Source: a virus
IMG/VR virus record: IMGVR_UViG_3300010410_000008
Span: 1 to 23,853 of that record
Length of the DNA stretch: 23,853 bases
Direction: 5' to 3' (one strand)
The stretch's first letter is position 1. Every line of letters begins with the position of its first letter. A model generated the notes under the pieces. It worked only from the letters and a program-made list of their open reading frames with translations, made no database searches and was not told where the DNA came from. This document shows, one piece after another, positions 15,282 to 22,830 of the stretch. The position numbers were made by a program, and so were the translations under genes.

Positions 15282-16490
15282 TTACGCTTTCTGCTGAAGC
15301 ACTTTAATGGCTTCAGGAAGAATGAGTTTTCCATCGACACGCTGAGTGGCAACAAAGCCCACTTGACCAGAGGCTGCATAAAGCTCGTTCAGTCTTTTGA
15401 AAACTCGACCTTGACGATCTGCAACCCAGTAGTAGCTAAAGTCGCCGAAGATGATGGATTTTGCAGATGCAGCAATGGTTGGTACATAAGCTGAAGTGTA
15501 AACAGGTCTGTTCAAAATTGTATCTGGCGTTCCGGCTTGAAGCGAAGGTTGCCAGATATACTGTCCCTGGCCATCTTTAAGCTTTCTAATTGCTTTGATA
15601 GTCGCATCATTCATAACGAATACCGCTTTGTTTCTATATGGCGATTTCAAAGAGTAGAACAGGTCAAGCACTTCATCAATGGTAATGACAGTAGCACTTG
15701 CCGCAGTGACACCAACCTGAGCACCACCTGTAGCTGCCAGAATCCCTGTTGGTTTACCACTACCATCGCCAGTGAAGAAGGCATCTTCTTCCTTATTACC
15801 AATTCGTCTTGCGAACTCTTTGGCAATGTAGGATTCAAGGTTAAATACGTTGTCATTCAATAGCTCTTCTGAAACCTTGAGCATGGTTCCCAGTTTATAA
15901 GCACCGATGGAAACCTGTCCGAAGCTGTCATCACTTTCTGTAATGGCGCCTTCTTCATCAATCCAAGAAGCAGTGCCTTTGGAAGCCACAACTGGAATTT
16001 TACGATCACCTGAAGAAGTGGATATGACATTTGCCAGCTTTCTGAATATGTTCTCTGCATCCAGGGATTCGATCAGAGTACGTTCGAATTCATCTGGGAC
16101 GAGATATCCACCTTCGGTGTCGGTACCGATCTGCAAGGCGTTCTTAATCAACGGATCAAGACCTTCACCGGAACGGGTGCGCATAGCATTCCAGAAAGCT
16201 TTTTGATATTCGGTAGAAGCTCTACCGTTTTTAGCTTCCATCCCTTGAAAGATAGGTTTCCCAGTTAGTGGAGTATTCAAGGGTTTTGATAGCTCGCGAT
16301 CTAGTGCCTCTTGTTTTTCTAGACGATCAATTTCTTTACCAAGAGCTACTACATCAGATTCCATTTTTTCATAAGTTGTAGTGTCTTCAGGGGATACAAT
16401 CCCATCAGTACCACGTTTTGTGTCAAGAAAAGCCTTAGCAGCTTCCCAAGATTTTGTTCTTTTTTCTCGCAGTTCAAGAATCTTATTCAT
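15282..16490 (-). CDS. Major capsid protein, HK97 fold
   Basis: The 402-residue protein has a coiled-coil N-terminal delta (scaffold) domain of about 110 residues (ELREKRTKSWEAAKAFLDTK). The HK97 capsid core follows, with GTDTEGGYLVPDEFERTLIE, AFFTGDGSGKPTGIL, IFGDFSYYWVADRQG and FVATQRVDGKLI. The prohead protease encoded just upstream should remove the delta domain. AGGAGG lies 8 bases before the ATG. Confidence 0.97.
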   Translation of the reverse strand: MNKILELREKRTKSWEAAKAFLDTKRGTDGIVSPEDTTTYEKMESDVVALGKEIDRLEKQEALDRELSKPLNTPLTGKPIFQGMEAKNGRASTEYQKAFWNAMRTRSGEGLDPLIKNALQIGTDTEGGYLVPDEFERTLIESLDAENIFRKLANVISTSSGDRKIPVVASKGTASWIDEEGAITESDDSFGQVSIGAYKLGTMLKVSEELLNDNVFNLESYIAKEFARRIGNKEEDAFFTGDGSGKPTGILAATGGAQVGVTAASATVITIDEVLDLFYSLKSPYRNKAVFVMNDATIKAIRKLKDGQGQYIWQPSLQAGTPDTILNRPVYTSAYVPTIAASAKSIIFGDFSYYWVADRQGRVFKRLNELYAASGQVGFVATQRVDGKLILPEAIKVLQQKA

Positions 16491-16508
16491 AATATTTTCC
16501 TCCTAAAT

Positions 16509-17207
16509 TTAGTGTTGAATTAAAGAAAGCCGCTTTTCTAGCGACTTAAGTTGTGTTCCAGTATGTTCTTTTGCTAGTTTAGGTTTTACCTTGTCGAGTA
16601 AGGAGTTTGTTACGGCCCTGCGACTGAATGCATAGGTGAAGTCCTCAGTCTGTTCACGTTTCTTTTCATCATCCAAGATGCCATCCGCAAAACCAAGTTC
16701 GATGGCCTTTTTCGCATTTAGCCAGGTTTCTGCGTCCATAAGATGAGAAAGCTTCGTTCTTGATTGTTCAGTTTTGATTTCGTAAGCATTGATAATGCTC
16801 TCTTTAACTTCAGAAAGCATGGCGATAGCTTTCTTCATTTCTTCGCTGTCGCCAATGGCCACAGTAAGGGGGTTGTGCACCATCATCAGGGCGGTCGGGG
16901 CCATGAGTACAGTTGTCCCCGCCATAGCGATGACAGAGGCAGCTGAAGCGGCTATGCCGTCAATCTTGACGGTTACAGAGCCTTTGTAATCCATTAGCAT
17001 AGAGTAAATCTGACTGGCTGCAATGCAATCACCTCCAGGAGAATTGAGCCAAATAACAATGTCGCCTTCGCTAGCATTAAGCTCTGATTTAAATGCCTTA
17101 GGGGTGACGTCGTCATCAAACCATGATTCTTCAGCAATGACTCCGTCTAGGTAGAGTGTTCGAACGCCAGTATTTTCATCTCGCGCCCAGTTCCAAAATT
17201 TCTTCAT
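16509..17207 (-). CDS. ClpP-like prohead protease (S14 family)
   Basis: The 232-residue protein has the ClpP fold: WLNSPGG oxyanion region (53-59), nucleophile Ser88 in GIAASAAS, His111 in MMVHNP, and a later Asp in the LMDAETWLNAKKAIELGFAD region. It cleaves the capsid scaffold domain, and perhaps other head proteins, during maturation. Its start overlaps the portal stop (ATGA), and GGAGG at the portal 3' end serves as ribosome binding site. The final 45 basic residues are typical of phage forms. Confidence 0.95.
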   Translation of the reverse strand: MKKFWNWARDENTGVRTLYLDGVIAEESWFDDDVTPKAFKSELNASEGDIVIWLNSPGGDCIAASQIYSMLMDYKGSVTVKIDGIAASAASVIAMAGTTVLMAPTALMMVHNPLTVAIGDSEEMKKAIAMLSEVKESIINAYEIKTEQSRTKLSHLMDAETWLNAKKAIELGFADGILDDEKKREQTEDFTYAFSRRAVTNSLLDKVKPKLAKEHTGTQLKSLEKRLSLIQH

Positions 17208-18460
17208 TCGGGTTCCTCCGTTTCTTTAATATTTGCGAATGCGCCTGCATCCTGCAATTTTGTCATTGCGCCATTGATGAGGTAGAGATTGCCGCCTAAG
17301 TCTTCTGAAATTTTATCCAGATTTTCAAGCTCTCTAATATCATTGGTGCTCATCCAACCGTTCTGACGAGCGGTGGCATAGCCATTCATTCGGCTTACGT
17401 AATCGCCTCGAAGAAGCCCATCTACGTTGAACTTTATAAATATTTTTGATTTCTCGCTTTCCATAAGAAGCGCGCGGCACATGGACTGTTCCCAGCGGAC
17501 AACCCAGGGATCAAGGGTGTATTTCACAAACTCAAGTGATTGTTGCTCGATATTACTAAAAGATGATTTTTCAAGATCTGCAAGCATGTGAGGGGGCACT
17601 CTGAAAATACGAGCAATCTCATTGATTTGAAACTTTCTCGTTTCCAAGAACTGCGCTTGTTCAGGAGAAATACCAATAGGCTGATATTTCATGCCCTCTT
17701 CAAGGACGGCTACCCTGTGAGAATTTCCGCTTCCTTGATAAGCTGCGTTCCAGGACTCTTTTATTTTTGCAGGGTCCTTGATGGTACCAGGATGCTCAAG
17801 AACACCACCGGGTGAAGCACCATTCGCGAAGAATTTAGCCCCGTATTCTTCAGTGGCGATGGCAAGACCCACAGCATTTTTTGCCATTGCAATTGGCGAG
17901 TAACCCACCAATCCATCAAACCCTAAACCAGGAATATGAAGGACGTCTGATGGGGATAGATACACTTGACTCTCTTTTCCAAGAGAAGGTACGTCTTCAC
18001 TGCCACGCTGATACAAATAGAAAAGCCGACCATTTGAATCTCGGTCGACTGTCATTTTGTTTGGCATGAGTGGGTAGAGGGCGATAACTTCCCCTCTGGC
18101 GTTTCGAATGATCTGAGTGTAGGCATTACCCCATAATAAAAGATGACTCATTAACGTCTCTCTAAACGCAAAGGAAGTCATCTCGGGGTTTGGCTCATCA
18201 TGAAGCAGCTTGTATAGTGGGTGTTTGAGAATCTTTTCTTTGCCTCCTGAATCATTGTATTGATAGACATGAAGCGGTAGACCTGCCAAAGTCTCTGATA
18301 ATATTCTCACACAACTATACACAGCAGTCATTTGCATAGCAGTTTGTTCGTTGACTGGTTTTCCTGCGCTGGTACTTCCAAAAAGGAAGCTGTAGTAACT
18401 TCCTAAAAGCGTATTTTTAGGTTTATCACGCGCTTTGAATATTCCTTGTAGTATTCCCAT
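17204..18460 (-). CDS. Portal protein, HK97 family
   Basis: The protein of about 418 residues carries phage portal family landmarks: TAVYSCVRILSETLAGLPLHVY near the N-terminus, LLWGNAYTQIIRNARGEVIALYPL, HIPGLGFDGLVGYSPI and the loop region RIFRVPPHMLADLEKSSFSNIEQQS. It forms the dodecameric DNA channel. ATG 18460 (MGILQGIFK) is preferred because the AAAGGAG site is about 10 bases away; ATG 18466 and GTG 18469 lie in frame but too close to it. Confidence 0.96.
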   Translation of the reverse strand: MGILQGIFKARDKPKNTLLGSYYSFLFGSTSAGKPVNEQTAMQMTAVYSCVRILSETLAGLPLHVYQYNDSGGKEKILKHPLYKLLHDEPNPEMTSFAFRETLMSHLLLWGNAYTQIIRNARGEVIALYPLMPNKMTVDRDSNGRLFYLYQRGSEDVPSLGKESQVYLSPSDVLHIPGLGFDGLVGYSPIAMAKNAVGLAIATEEYGAKFFANGASPGGVLEHPGTIKDPAKIKESWNAAYQGSGNSHRVAVLEEGMKYQPIGISPEQAQFLETRKFQINEIARIFRVPPHMLADLEKSSFSNIEQQSLEFVKYTLDPWVVRWEQSMCRALLMESEKSKIFIKFNVDGLLRGDYVSRMNGYATARQNGWMSTNDIRELENLDKISEDLGGNLYLINGAMTKLQDAGAFANIKETEEPE

Positions 18461-18478
18461 AGACATCACTCTCCTTTC

Positions 18479-20080
18479 TTAGAATACAAATAGTCCACGT
18501 TCATCATAAACAGAACTGCCAGTTTCTCCACCACAGCGGATTGCTCTGTCTAAAGCCATAATGGTAGCTACTGCACCATCAATCTTTTCTGTGGACTTTT
18601 CTTTATCTGCTTTAATGTTTCCAGCAGGATCAGTTCGAATAAAGATATTGTCAATCATCCAGCGAAGGACAGGATGACCACCATGAGCAATTTTTTCTTC
18701 TAGAGTTAGTTTCATCAATTCCTTTGTAGGTGGAGACATATCTTTAAAGCCCTGACCAAAAGGAACAACGGTGAAGCCTAAGTTCTCTAAGTTTTGCGTC
18801 ATTTGAACAGCACCCCAGCGGTCAAAGGCTATTTCTCTAATGTTATATTTTATTCCGAGATCTTCGATGAAGGTTTCAATGAAACCGTAGTGGACCACAT
18901 TGCCTTCGGTGGTTAGCAAGAAGCCTTGTTTCTGCCAGACATCATAGTTCACATGATCTCGTCTAACCCGAAGATCGATGCTGTCCTCCGGTATCCAGAA
19001 GTAGGGGAGAACCACATACTTGTCTTCTTCATCAAGTGGAGGGAAAACAAGAACAAAAGCTGTAATGTCGGTAGAGGAGGATAGGTCAAGACCACCATAA
19101 CAGACACGACCATTAAGCGATTCAGGGTCAACAGGAAAAGCACAAGCATCCCATTTATCCATAGGCATCCAGCGAATCGCCTGCTTAACCCACTGATTTA
19201 ATCGCAGTTGTCTGAAGCTATTTTCTTCAGCTGGGTTTTGTCTTGCGGATTCATAAGCGACTTTTACCTTTTCCATTTTGACGGTAATCCCGAGAGAAGG
19301 ATTTGCTTTTTTCCACACTTTTGGATTGGACCAGTCATCTTCAAGGGCAGCACCATAGATGACAGGGTAGAAGGTAGGATCAGTTTTTCTACCGTTCATA
19401 ATATCCAAGGCCTTTTGATGGATTTCCCAGCAGATACTGTTTTGATTATCGCCTGCAGTCGTAATAAGAAAGTATAGCGGCTGCATCCTGGCATCGCCAC
19501 TTCCTTTTGTCATAACATCAAAGAGCTTTCTGTTTGGTTGTGTGTGCAGCTCGTCAAATACGACGCCGTGGGTGTTGAAGCCGTGTTTATTTCCAACATC
19601 AGCAGAGAGCACTTGATAAATACTCCCGGTGGGCTGGAAGATAAGTCTTTTCTGTGAGTCCAGAATTTTTACTCGCTTAGATAAAGCTGGGCACATTCGT
19701 ACCATATCTGCCGCCACATTAAATACAATGGAAGCCTGATTACGATCTGCAGCGCAGCCATAAACCTCTGCACGTTCCTCGTTATCGCCACAAGTGAGTA
19801 GTAGGGCAACAGCCGCCGCAAGCTCACTTTTTCCCATTTTCTTCGGTATTTCTACATAAGCCGTATTAAACTGGCGATACCCATCTGGTTTTAAAGTACC
19901 GAAAAGATCCCGGATGATTTGCTCTTGCCAGTCAATGAGTTCAAATGGCTTTCCTGCCCAGGTTCCCTTGGTGTGAGAGAGACATTCTATGAAACCAACT
20001 GCATAGTCCGCCATCTCCTTACTGTAATAGGAATCTTTCATCATATAGGTCGAGGGTTTATATTTCTTTAATTTACGGAT
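18479..20080 (-). CDS. Terminase large subunit, probable ATC start
   Basis: This packaging ATPase and nuclease has the deviant Walker A KKMGKSE, Walker B VVFDELH, the nuclease Asp in GGLDLSSSTD and DRWGA in order. It translocates DNA through the portal encoded next. The first in-frame ATG is 20044, but that has no ribosome binding site. Twelve further in-frame residues upstream (including RKLKKYKPSTY) match how related terminases begin, and a perfect AAGGAGG (20096-20090) lies 9 bases before an in-frame ATC at 20080. No ATG, GTG or TTG is in frame there. The ATC start gives about 533 residues. If it is wrong, the protein is 521 residues from 20044. Confidence 0.93.
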   Translation of the reverse strand: MRKLKKYKPSTYMMKDSYYSKEMADYAVGFIECLSHTKGTWAGKPFELIDWQEQIIRDLFGTLKPDGYRQFNTAYVEIPKKMGKSELAAAVALLLTCGDNEERAEVYGCAADRNQASIVFNVAADMVRMCPALSKRVKILDSQKRLIFQPTGSIYQVLSADVGNKHGFNTHGVVFDELHTQPNRKLFDVMTKGSGDARMQPLYFLITTAGDNQNSICWEIHQKALDIMNGRKTDPTFYPVIYGAALEDDWSNPKVWKKANPSLGITVKMEKVKVAYESARQNPAEENSFRQLRLNQWVKQAIRWMPMDKWDACAFPVDPESLNGRVCYGGLDLSSSTDITAFVLVFPPLDEEDKYVVLPYFWIPEDSIDLRVRRDHVNYDVWQKQGFLLTTEGNVVHYGFIETFIEDLGIKYNIREIAFDRWGAVQMTQNLENLGFTVVPFGQGFKDMSPPTKELMKLTLEEKIAHGGHPVLRWMIDNIFIRTDPAGNIKADKEKSTEKIDGAVATIMALDRAIRCGGETGSSVYDERGLFVF

Positions 20081-20108
20081 ATGCGGACACCTCCTTACAA
20101 AGTGACAT

Positions 20109-20219
20109 AAAAAATAGACCTCGATGGGTCTTGTAAAACAAGGAAAAGGGTCGGTTGACCCTATTCCAAGATTAGTAGGTTAATCTTCAATTGCGGTATA
20201 CTGCCAACGCAAGTTGGCA
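20109..20219 (-). other. Structured non-coding gap with four hairpins before terL
   Basis: Between the stop at 20229 and the terL ribosome binding site lie four successive inverted repeats in minus-strand order: TGCCAAC/GTTGGCA (20202-20219), AAGATTA/TAATCTT (20168-20187), AGGGTC/GACCCT (20147-20162) and AGACC/GGTCT (20116-20131). The last is followed by six T on the minus strand (20114-20109) and looks like a terminator; the third is followed by TTTTCC. The third hairpin's GGGTC can also pair with GACCC just before the fourth. Candidate roles are attenuation of the late transcript or a cos/pac site; the sequence does not decide. Confidence 0.5.
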
Positions 20220-20228
20220 AGAGTTTCT

Positions 20229-20912
20229 TTACTTATCTGCTTCATTAGGAGTACTTTCTTTGAAAGCGCTGCTTCCAGAAAGATTTCTAAGGAGAATTTT
20301 TCGCTCAGTTTTATATTCTGCACCAATGAAGCCGAGGCGGAGAAGAAAGCATCGAAATGCATATTTTTCATTCTCGACATCTTTTGCTTTTACTGTGATT
20401 CTCTTTTGATTTTGTACCATTGCGCAAAGTTTAGTGATGAAAAGAGAATAAGATTTTATCTCATCTGGACTTGGCAACTCAGAAAACCAAGGGAAGCTGA
20501 TACGTTCTTCATCCGTTTCGATGGGAAGAGCATCTATATCAAGTGCCTTCTTGATGAGGTTTCCTTTTGCTTCTAATAGCTTATTGAGATTCTCAAGAGC
20601 TACATTGGTAAAAGGTGCCATTGGCATCTGAATGGTCAGTCCGGTCTCTTCAGGTTTTTCTTCAGGAAAAATCAAATCATTCTCCTCAGCTTCAAATCCT
20701 GCATCAAGAAGCTTCTCTATAAGTTCCTTGATGTCTTTACGACCCACTTCGCTGTCAGTGGTGAGTTCACCATTTCTTCCGATGGTGAAGGGGCCGACCT
20801 CATAAGCGCAGGATGGCACTCCAAGATATTTTGGAGTTACTTCTGTGATTTCGCTGATAATCTTTACCAGTCTTTTGCGTTCATCTTTTGTTACATTAAA
20901 ATTCATTGTCAT
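20229..20912 (-). CDS. Phage/ICE 'virulence protein' family gene, function unknown
   Basis: The 227-residue acidic protein begins MTMNFNVTKDERKRLVKIIS. I recognise it as the conserved Firmicute prophage and ICE protein usually labelled 'virulence protein', with features TPKYLGVPSCAYEVGPFTI and CFLLRLGFIGAEYKTERKILL; no activity is established that I know of. No signal peptide or membrane segment is seen. The ATG at 20912 is preferred over the frame's extension to 20969, since AAAGGAGG is 8 bases upstream. It occupies the position where a small terminase would be expected, but its sequence shows no helix-turn-helix typical of TerS. Confidence 0.75.
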   Translation of the reverse strand: MTMNFNVTKDERKRLVKIISEITEVTPKYLGVPSCAYEVGPFTIGRNGELTTDSEVGRKDIKELIEKLLDAGFEAEENDLIFPEEKPEETGLTIQMPMAPFTNVALENLNKLLEAKGNLIKKALDIDALPIETDEERISFPWFSELPSPDEIKSYSLFITKLCAMVQNQKRITVKAKDVENEKYAFRCFLLRLGFIGAEYKTERKILLRNLSGSSAFKESTPNEADK

Positions 20913-20971
20913 AGCATAGACCTCCTTTTTGATTACTACATTCATCACTCTAAGCGATGTAAATAGCAAGT

Positions 20972-22225
20972 CTATTTATTCATAGATGTGTTATTTCTAT
21001 CAGGAAGGTCTTTATAGCAGTATTCTTTGCCATTGCGAAGAAGAAACACTTCATCTGCAGTTTCTGCATTTGAAATGTAGCGTTCAATAATAACATCACA
21101 AAATTTCTCATCTAATTCAATCGTGTTGCAGATCCGATGCGTTTGCTCACAGGCAATAAGGGTGCTACCAGAGCCTCCAAAAGGATCAAGGACGATACAG
21201 TTGCTAAGGCTCGAATTAAGAATAGGGTGGGCCACAAGAGCAACTGGCTTCATTGTTGGATGGGATCCATTCTTCCTTGGTTTTTCAAATTCCCAGATAG
21301 TTGTTTGCTTTCTATCGGCGTACCAGTTATGTTTGCCTTTTTTCTTCCAGCCAAAGAGCACGGGTTCATGCTGCCACTGGTAAGGGGATCTGCCCAGTAC
21401 CAAAGATTGCTTTTTCCATATGCAAGTGCCTGATAGGTAGAACCCAGCGTTGGAGAATGCTTTTCTAAAATTGAGGCCTTCTGTATCTGCGTGGAAGACA
21501 TAGATAGAAGCATCCTGTGTCATCACAGCTTCCGTATTGGTAAATGCAGCTAGTAGGAAATCATAAAAAGCTGAATCGGACATATTATCATTTTTGATTT
21601 TTCCAGCAGACCCTTCATAGTTCACATTGTAAGGGGGATCTGTTACCACGAGGTTTGCTTGCTTTCCGTCCATCAGAAGCGTGAAGGTTTCTGCCTTGGT
21701 GGAGTCACCGCAGACCAGTCTATGGGGACCAAGCTTCCAGACGTCACCCAGTTTTGTCATGGCGGGTTTTTCCAGCTCTGCATCCACATCGAACTCATCA
21801 TCGTGAATGCCTTCCTTCAGGGAATCCTTAAACAGGTCATCCAGTTCAGAAGGATCAAAACCTGTAAGAGAAACATCAAAGTCAGCACCTTGGAGATCAG
21901 CGATAAGAAGGGCTAGCTTATCCTTATCCCAATCGCCAGAAACCTTATTCATTGCAACGTTTAATGCTTTTTCCTGTTCAGTATTCAGGTCTACTACAAC
22001 GCAGTCTGCTTCTGACTGACCCAGGTGCTTAAGCACACTAAGCCTCTGATGGCCTGAAATCACAGTGTTGCTGTTTTTTGCATTAACGACGATTAGTTCT
22101 ACGTACCCAAAATTCTCAATGGAGGCTTTAAGTTTTTCAAACTCTGCATCTCCTGGCTTTAACTCTTTACGAGGATTGTATGCTGCCGGATTCAGATCTG
22201 ACAGTTTTATTTTTTGTATATTCAT
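20972..22225 (-). CDS. ParB-like nuclease domain fused to DNA adenine/cytosine-N4 methyltransferase
   Basis: The N-terminal 100 residues form a ParB/Srx-type domain (LNPAAYNPRKE, SGHQRLSVLKHLG). Residues from about 155 form a beta-class amino-methyltransferase: catalytic DPPY (about 196-199) precedes the SAM-binding VLDPFGGSGST (about 345-355), with an intervening target-recognition region. It should methylate phage DNA at adenine N6 or cytosine N4, probably for protection from restriction or to mark packaging or regulatory sites. ATG 22225 overlaps the HNH stop as ATGA; a GTG at 22234, with AAAGG 5 bases upstream, is the alternative. The SAM synthetase two genes upstream could supply its cofactor. 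Confidence 0.92.
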   Translation of the reverse strand: MNIQKIKLSDLNPAAYNPRKELKPGDAEFEKLKASIENFGYVELIVVNAKNSNTVISGHQRLSVLKHLGQSEADCVVVDLNTEQEKALNVAMNKVSGDWDKDKLALLIADLQGADFDVSLTGFDPSELDDLFKDSLKEGIHDDEFDVDAELEKPAMTKLGDVWKLGPHRLVCGDSTKAETFTLLMDGKQANLVVTDPPYNVNYEGSAGKIKNDNMSDSAFYDFLLAAFTNTEAVMTQDASIYVFHADTEGLNFRKAFSNAGFYLSGTCIWKKQSLVLGRSPYQWQHEPVLFGWKKKGKHNWYADRKQTTIWEFEKPRKNGSHPTMKPVALVAHPILNSSLSNCIVLDPFGGSGSTLIACEQTHRICNTIELDEKFCDVIIERYISNAETADEVFLLRNGKEYCYKDLPDRNNTSMNK

Positions 22226-22830
22226 ATCAAACACATCAACCTTTCTTTTATCAATAAACGAGCTATTTGCCAGTCTCCAATAATTTCATTAACTTTCTTA
22301 CCCTCATGTTCAACAGTTCTATGACATGAGGAGCATAACGTCACAAGATTATGGAGGTCTCTTGATCCATTAGCACTAACTGGAATAATATGATGAACAT
22401 TAAGATTATCTTTAGTACCGCATCGACGACAAACTTGACCTTGTTTGATTGTGGCACTCAATTTATTCCACTCGTAATCATATGGACCATAGGTGCGCTT
22501 TTTTATTGCATTGTTTCGTAGAACTTGAATCATACGGTCACGCTGTTCATCATTATATTCATTCCATCTCAGGGAGGTGGCTTCTCCAATCTTCTTTTTA
22601 GTTTCCTTTGAGTGATAGTCAGAGCCTAGTCTTTTCTTTCGAGCCTTCAATCCTTCACTCACTTTTTTTCTGAAATGAGGGTCTTTATTTTTCTCAACTA
22701 TATCTTTACGTGTTTTTTGCCAGACATTCTGACAGGCAACTGAACAGAAGAAGTGTGATGGAATCTTATGAGCAGCATATCTTCGTGAATTTTCTTTTCC
22801 ACATGTTTCGCAAACGTAGTGAATCTTCAT
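22222..22830 (-). CDS. HNH endonuclease with N-terminal zinc finger and NUMOD-like region
   Basis: The 202-residue protein has three parts. CETC and CSVAC (Cys7, 10, 29, 33) form a zinc finger. A basic segment with DPHFRKKVSEGLKAR and HSKETKKKIGEATSLRW (about 50-90) resembles NUMOD3 DNA-binding repeats of homing endonucleases. The HNH nuclease follows, with C134-x2-C137, His146-His147 and C166-x2-C169-H170. It may nick DNA during packaging, like HNH proteins beside terminases, or be a free-standing homing endonuclease inserted between metK and the methyltransferase. The ATGA overlaps at both ends favour an integrated operon member. Confidence 0.88.
   Translation of the reverse strand: MKIHYVCETCGKENSRRYAAHKIPSHFFCSVACQNVWQKTRKDIVEKNKDPHFRKKVSEGLKARKKRLGSDYHSKETKKKIGEATSLRWNEYNDEQRDRMIQVLRNNAIKKRTYGPYDYEWNKLSATIKQGQVCRRCGTKDNLNVHHIIPVSANGSRDLHNLVTLCSSCHRTVEHEGKKVNEIIGDWQIARLLIKERLMCLI

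Noticed and set aside
20180-20380. Minus-strand 66-codon frame spanning the 3' end of the 'virulence protein' gene
   Set aside because: It overlaps a better gene in another frame, lacks a ribosome binding site, and its tail runs through two of the hairpins.
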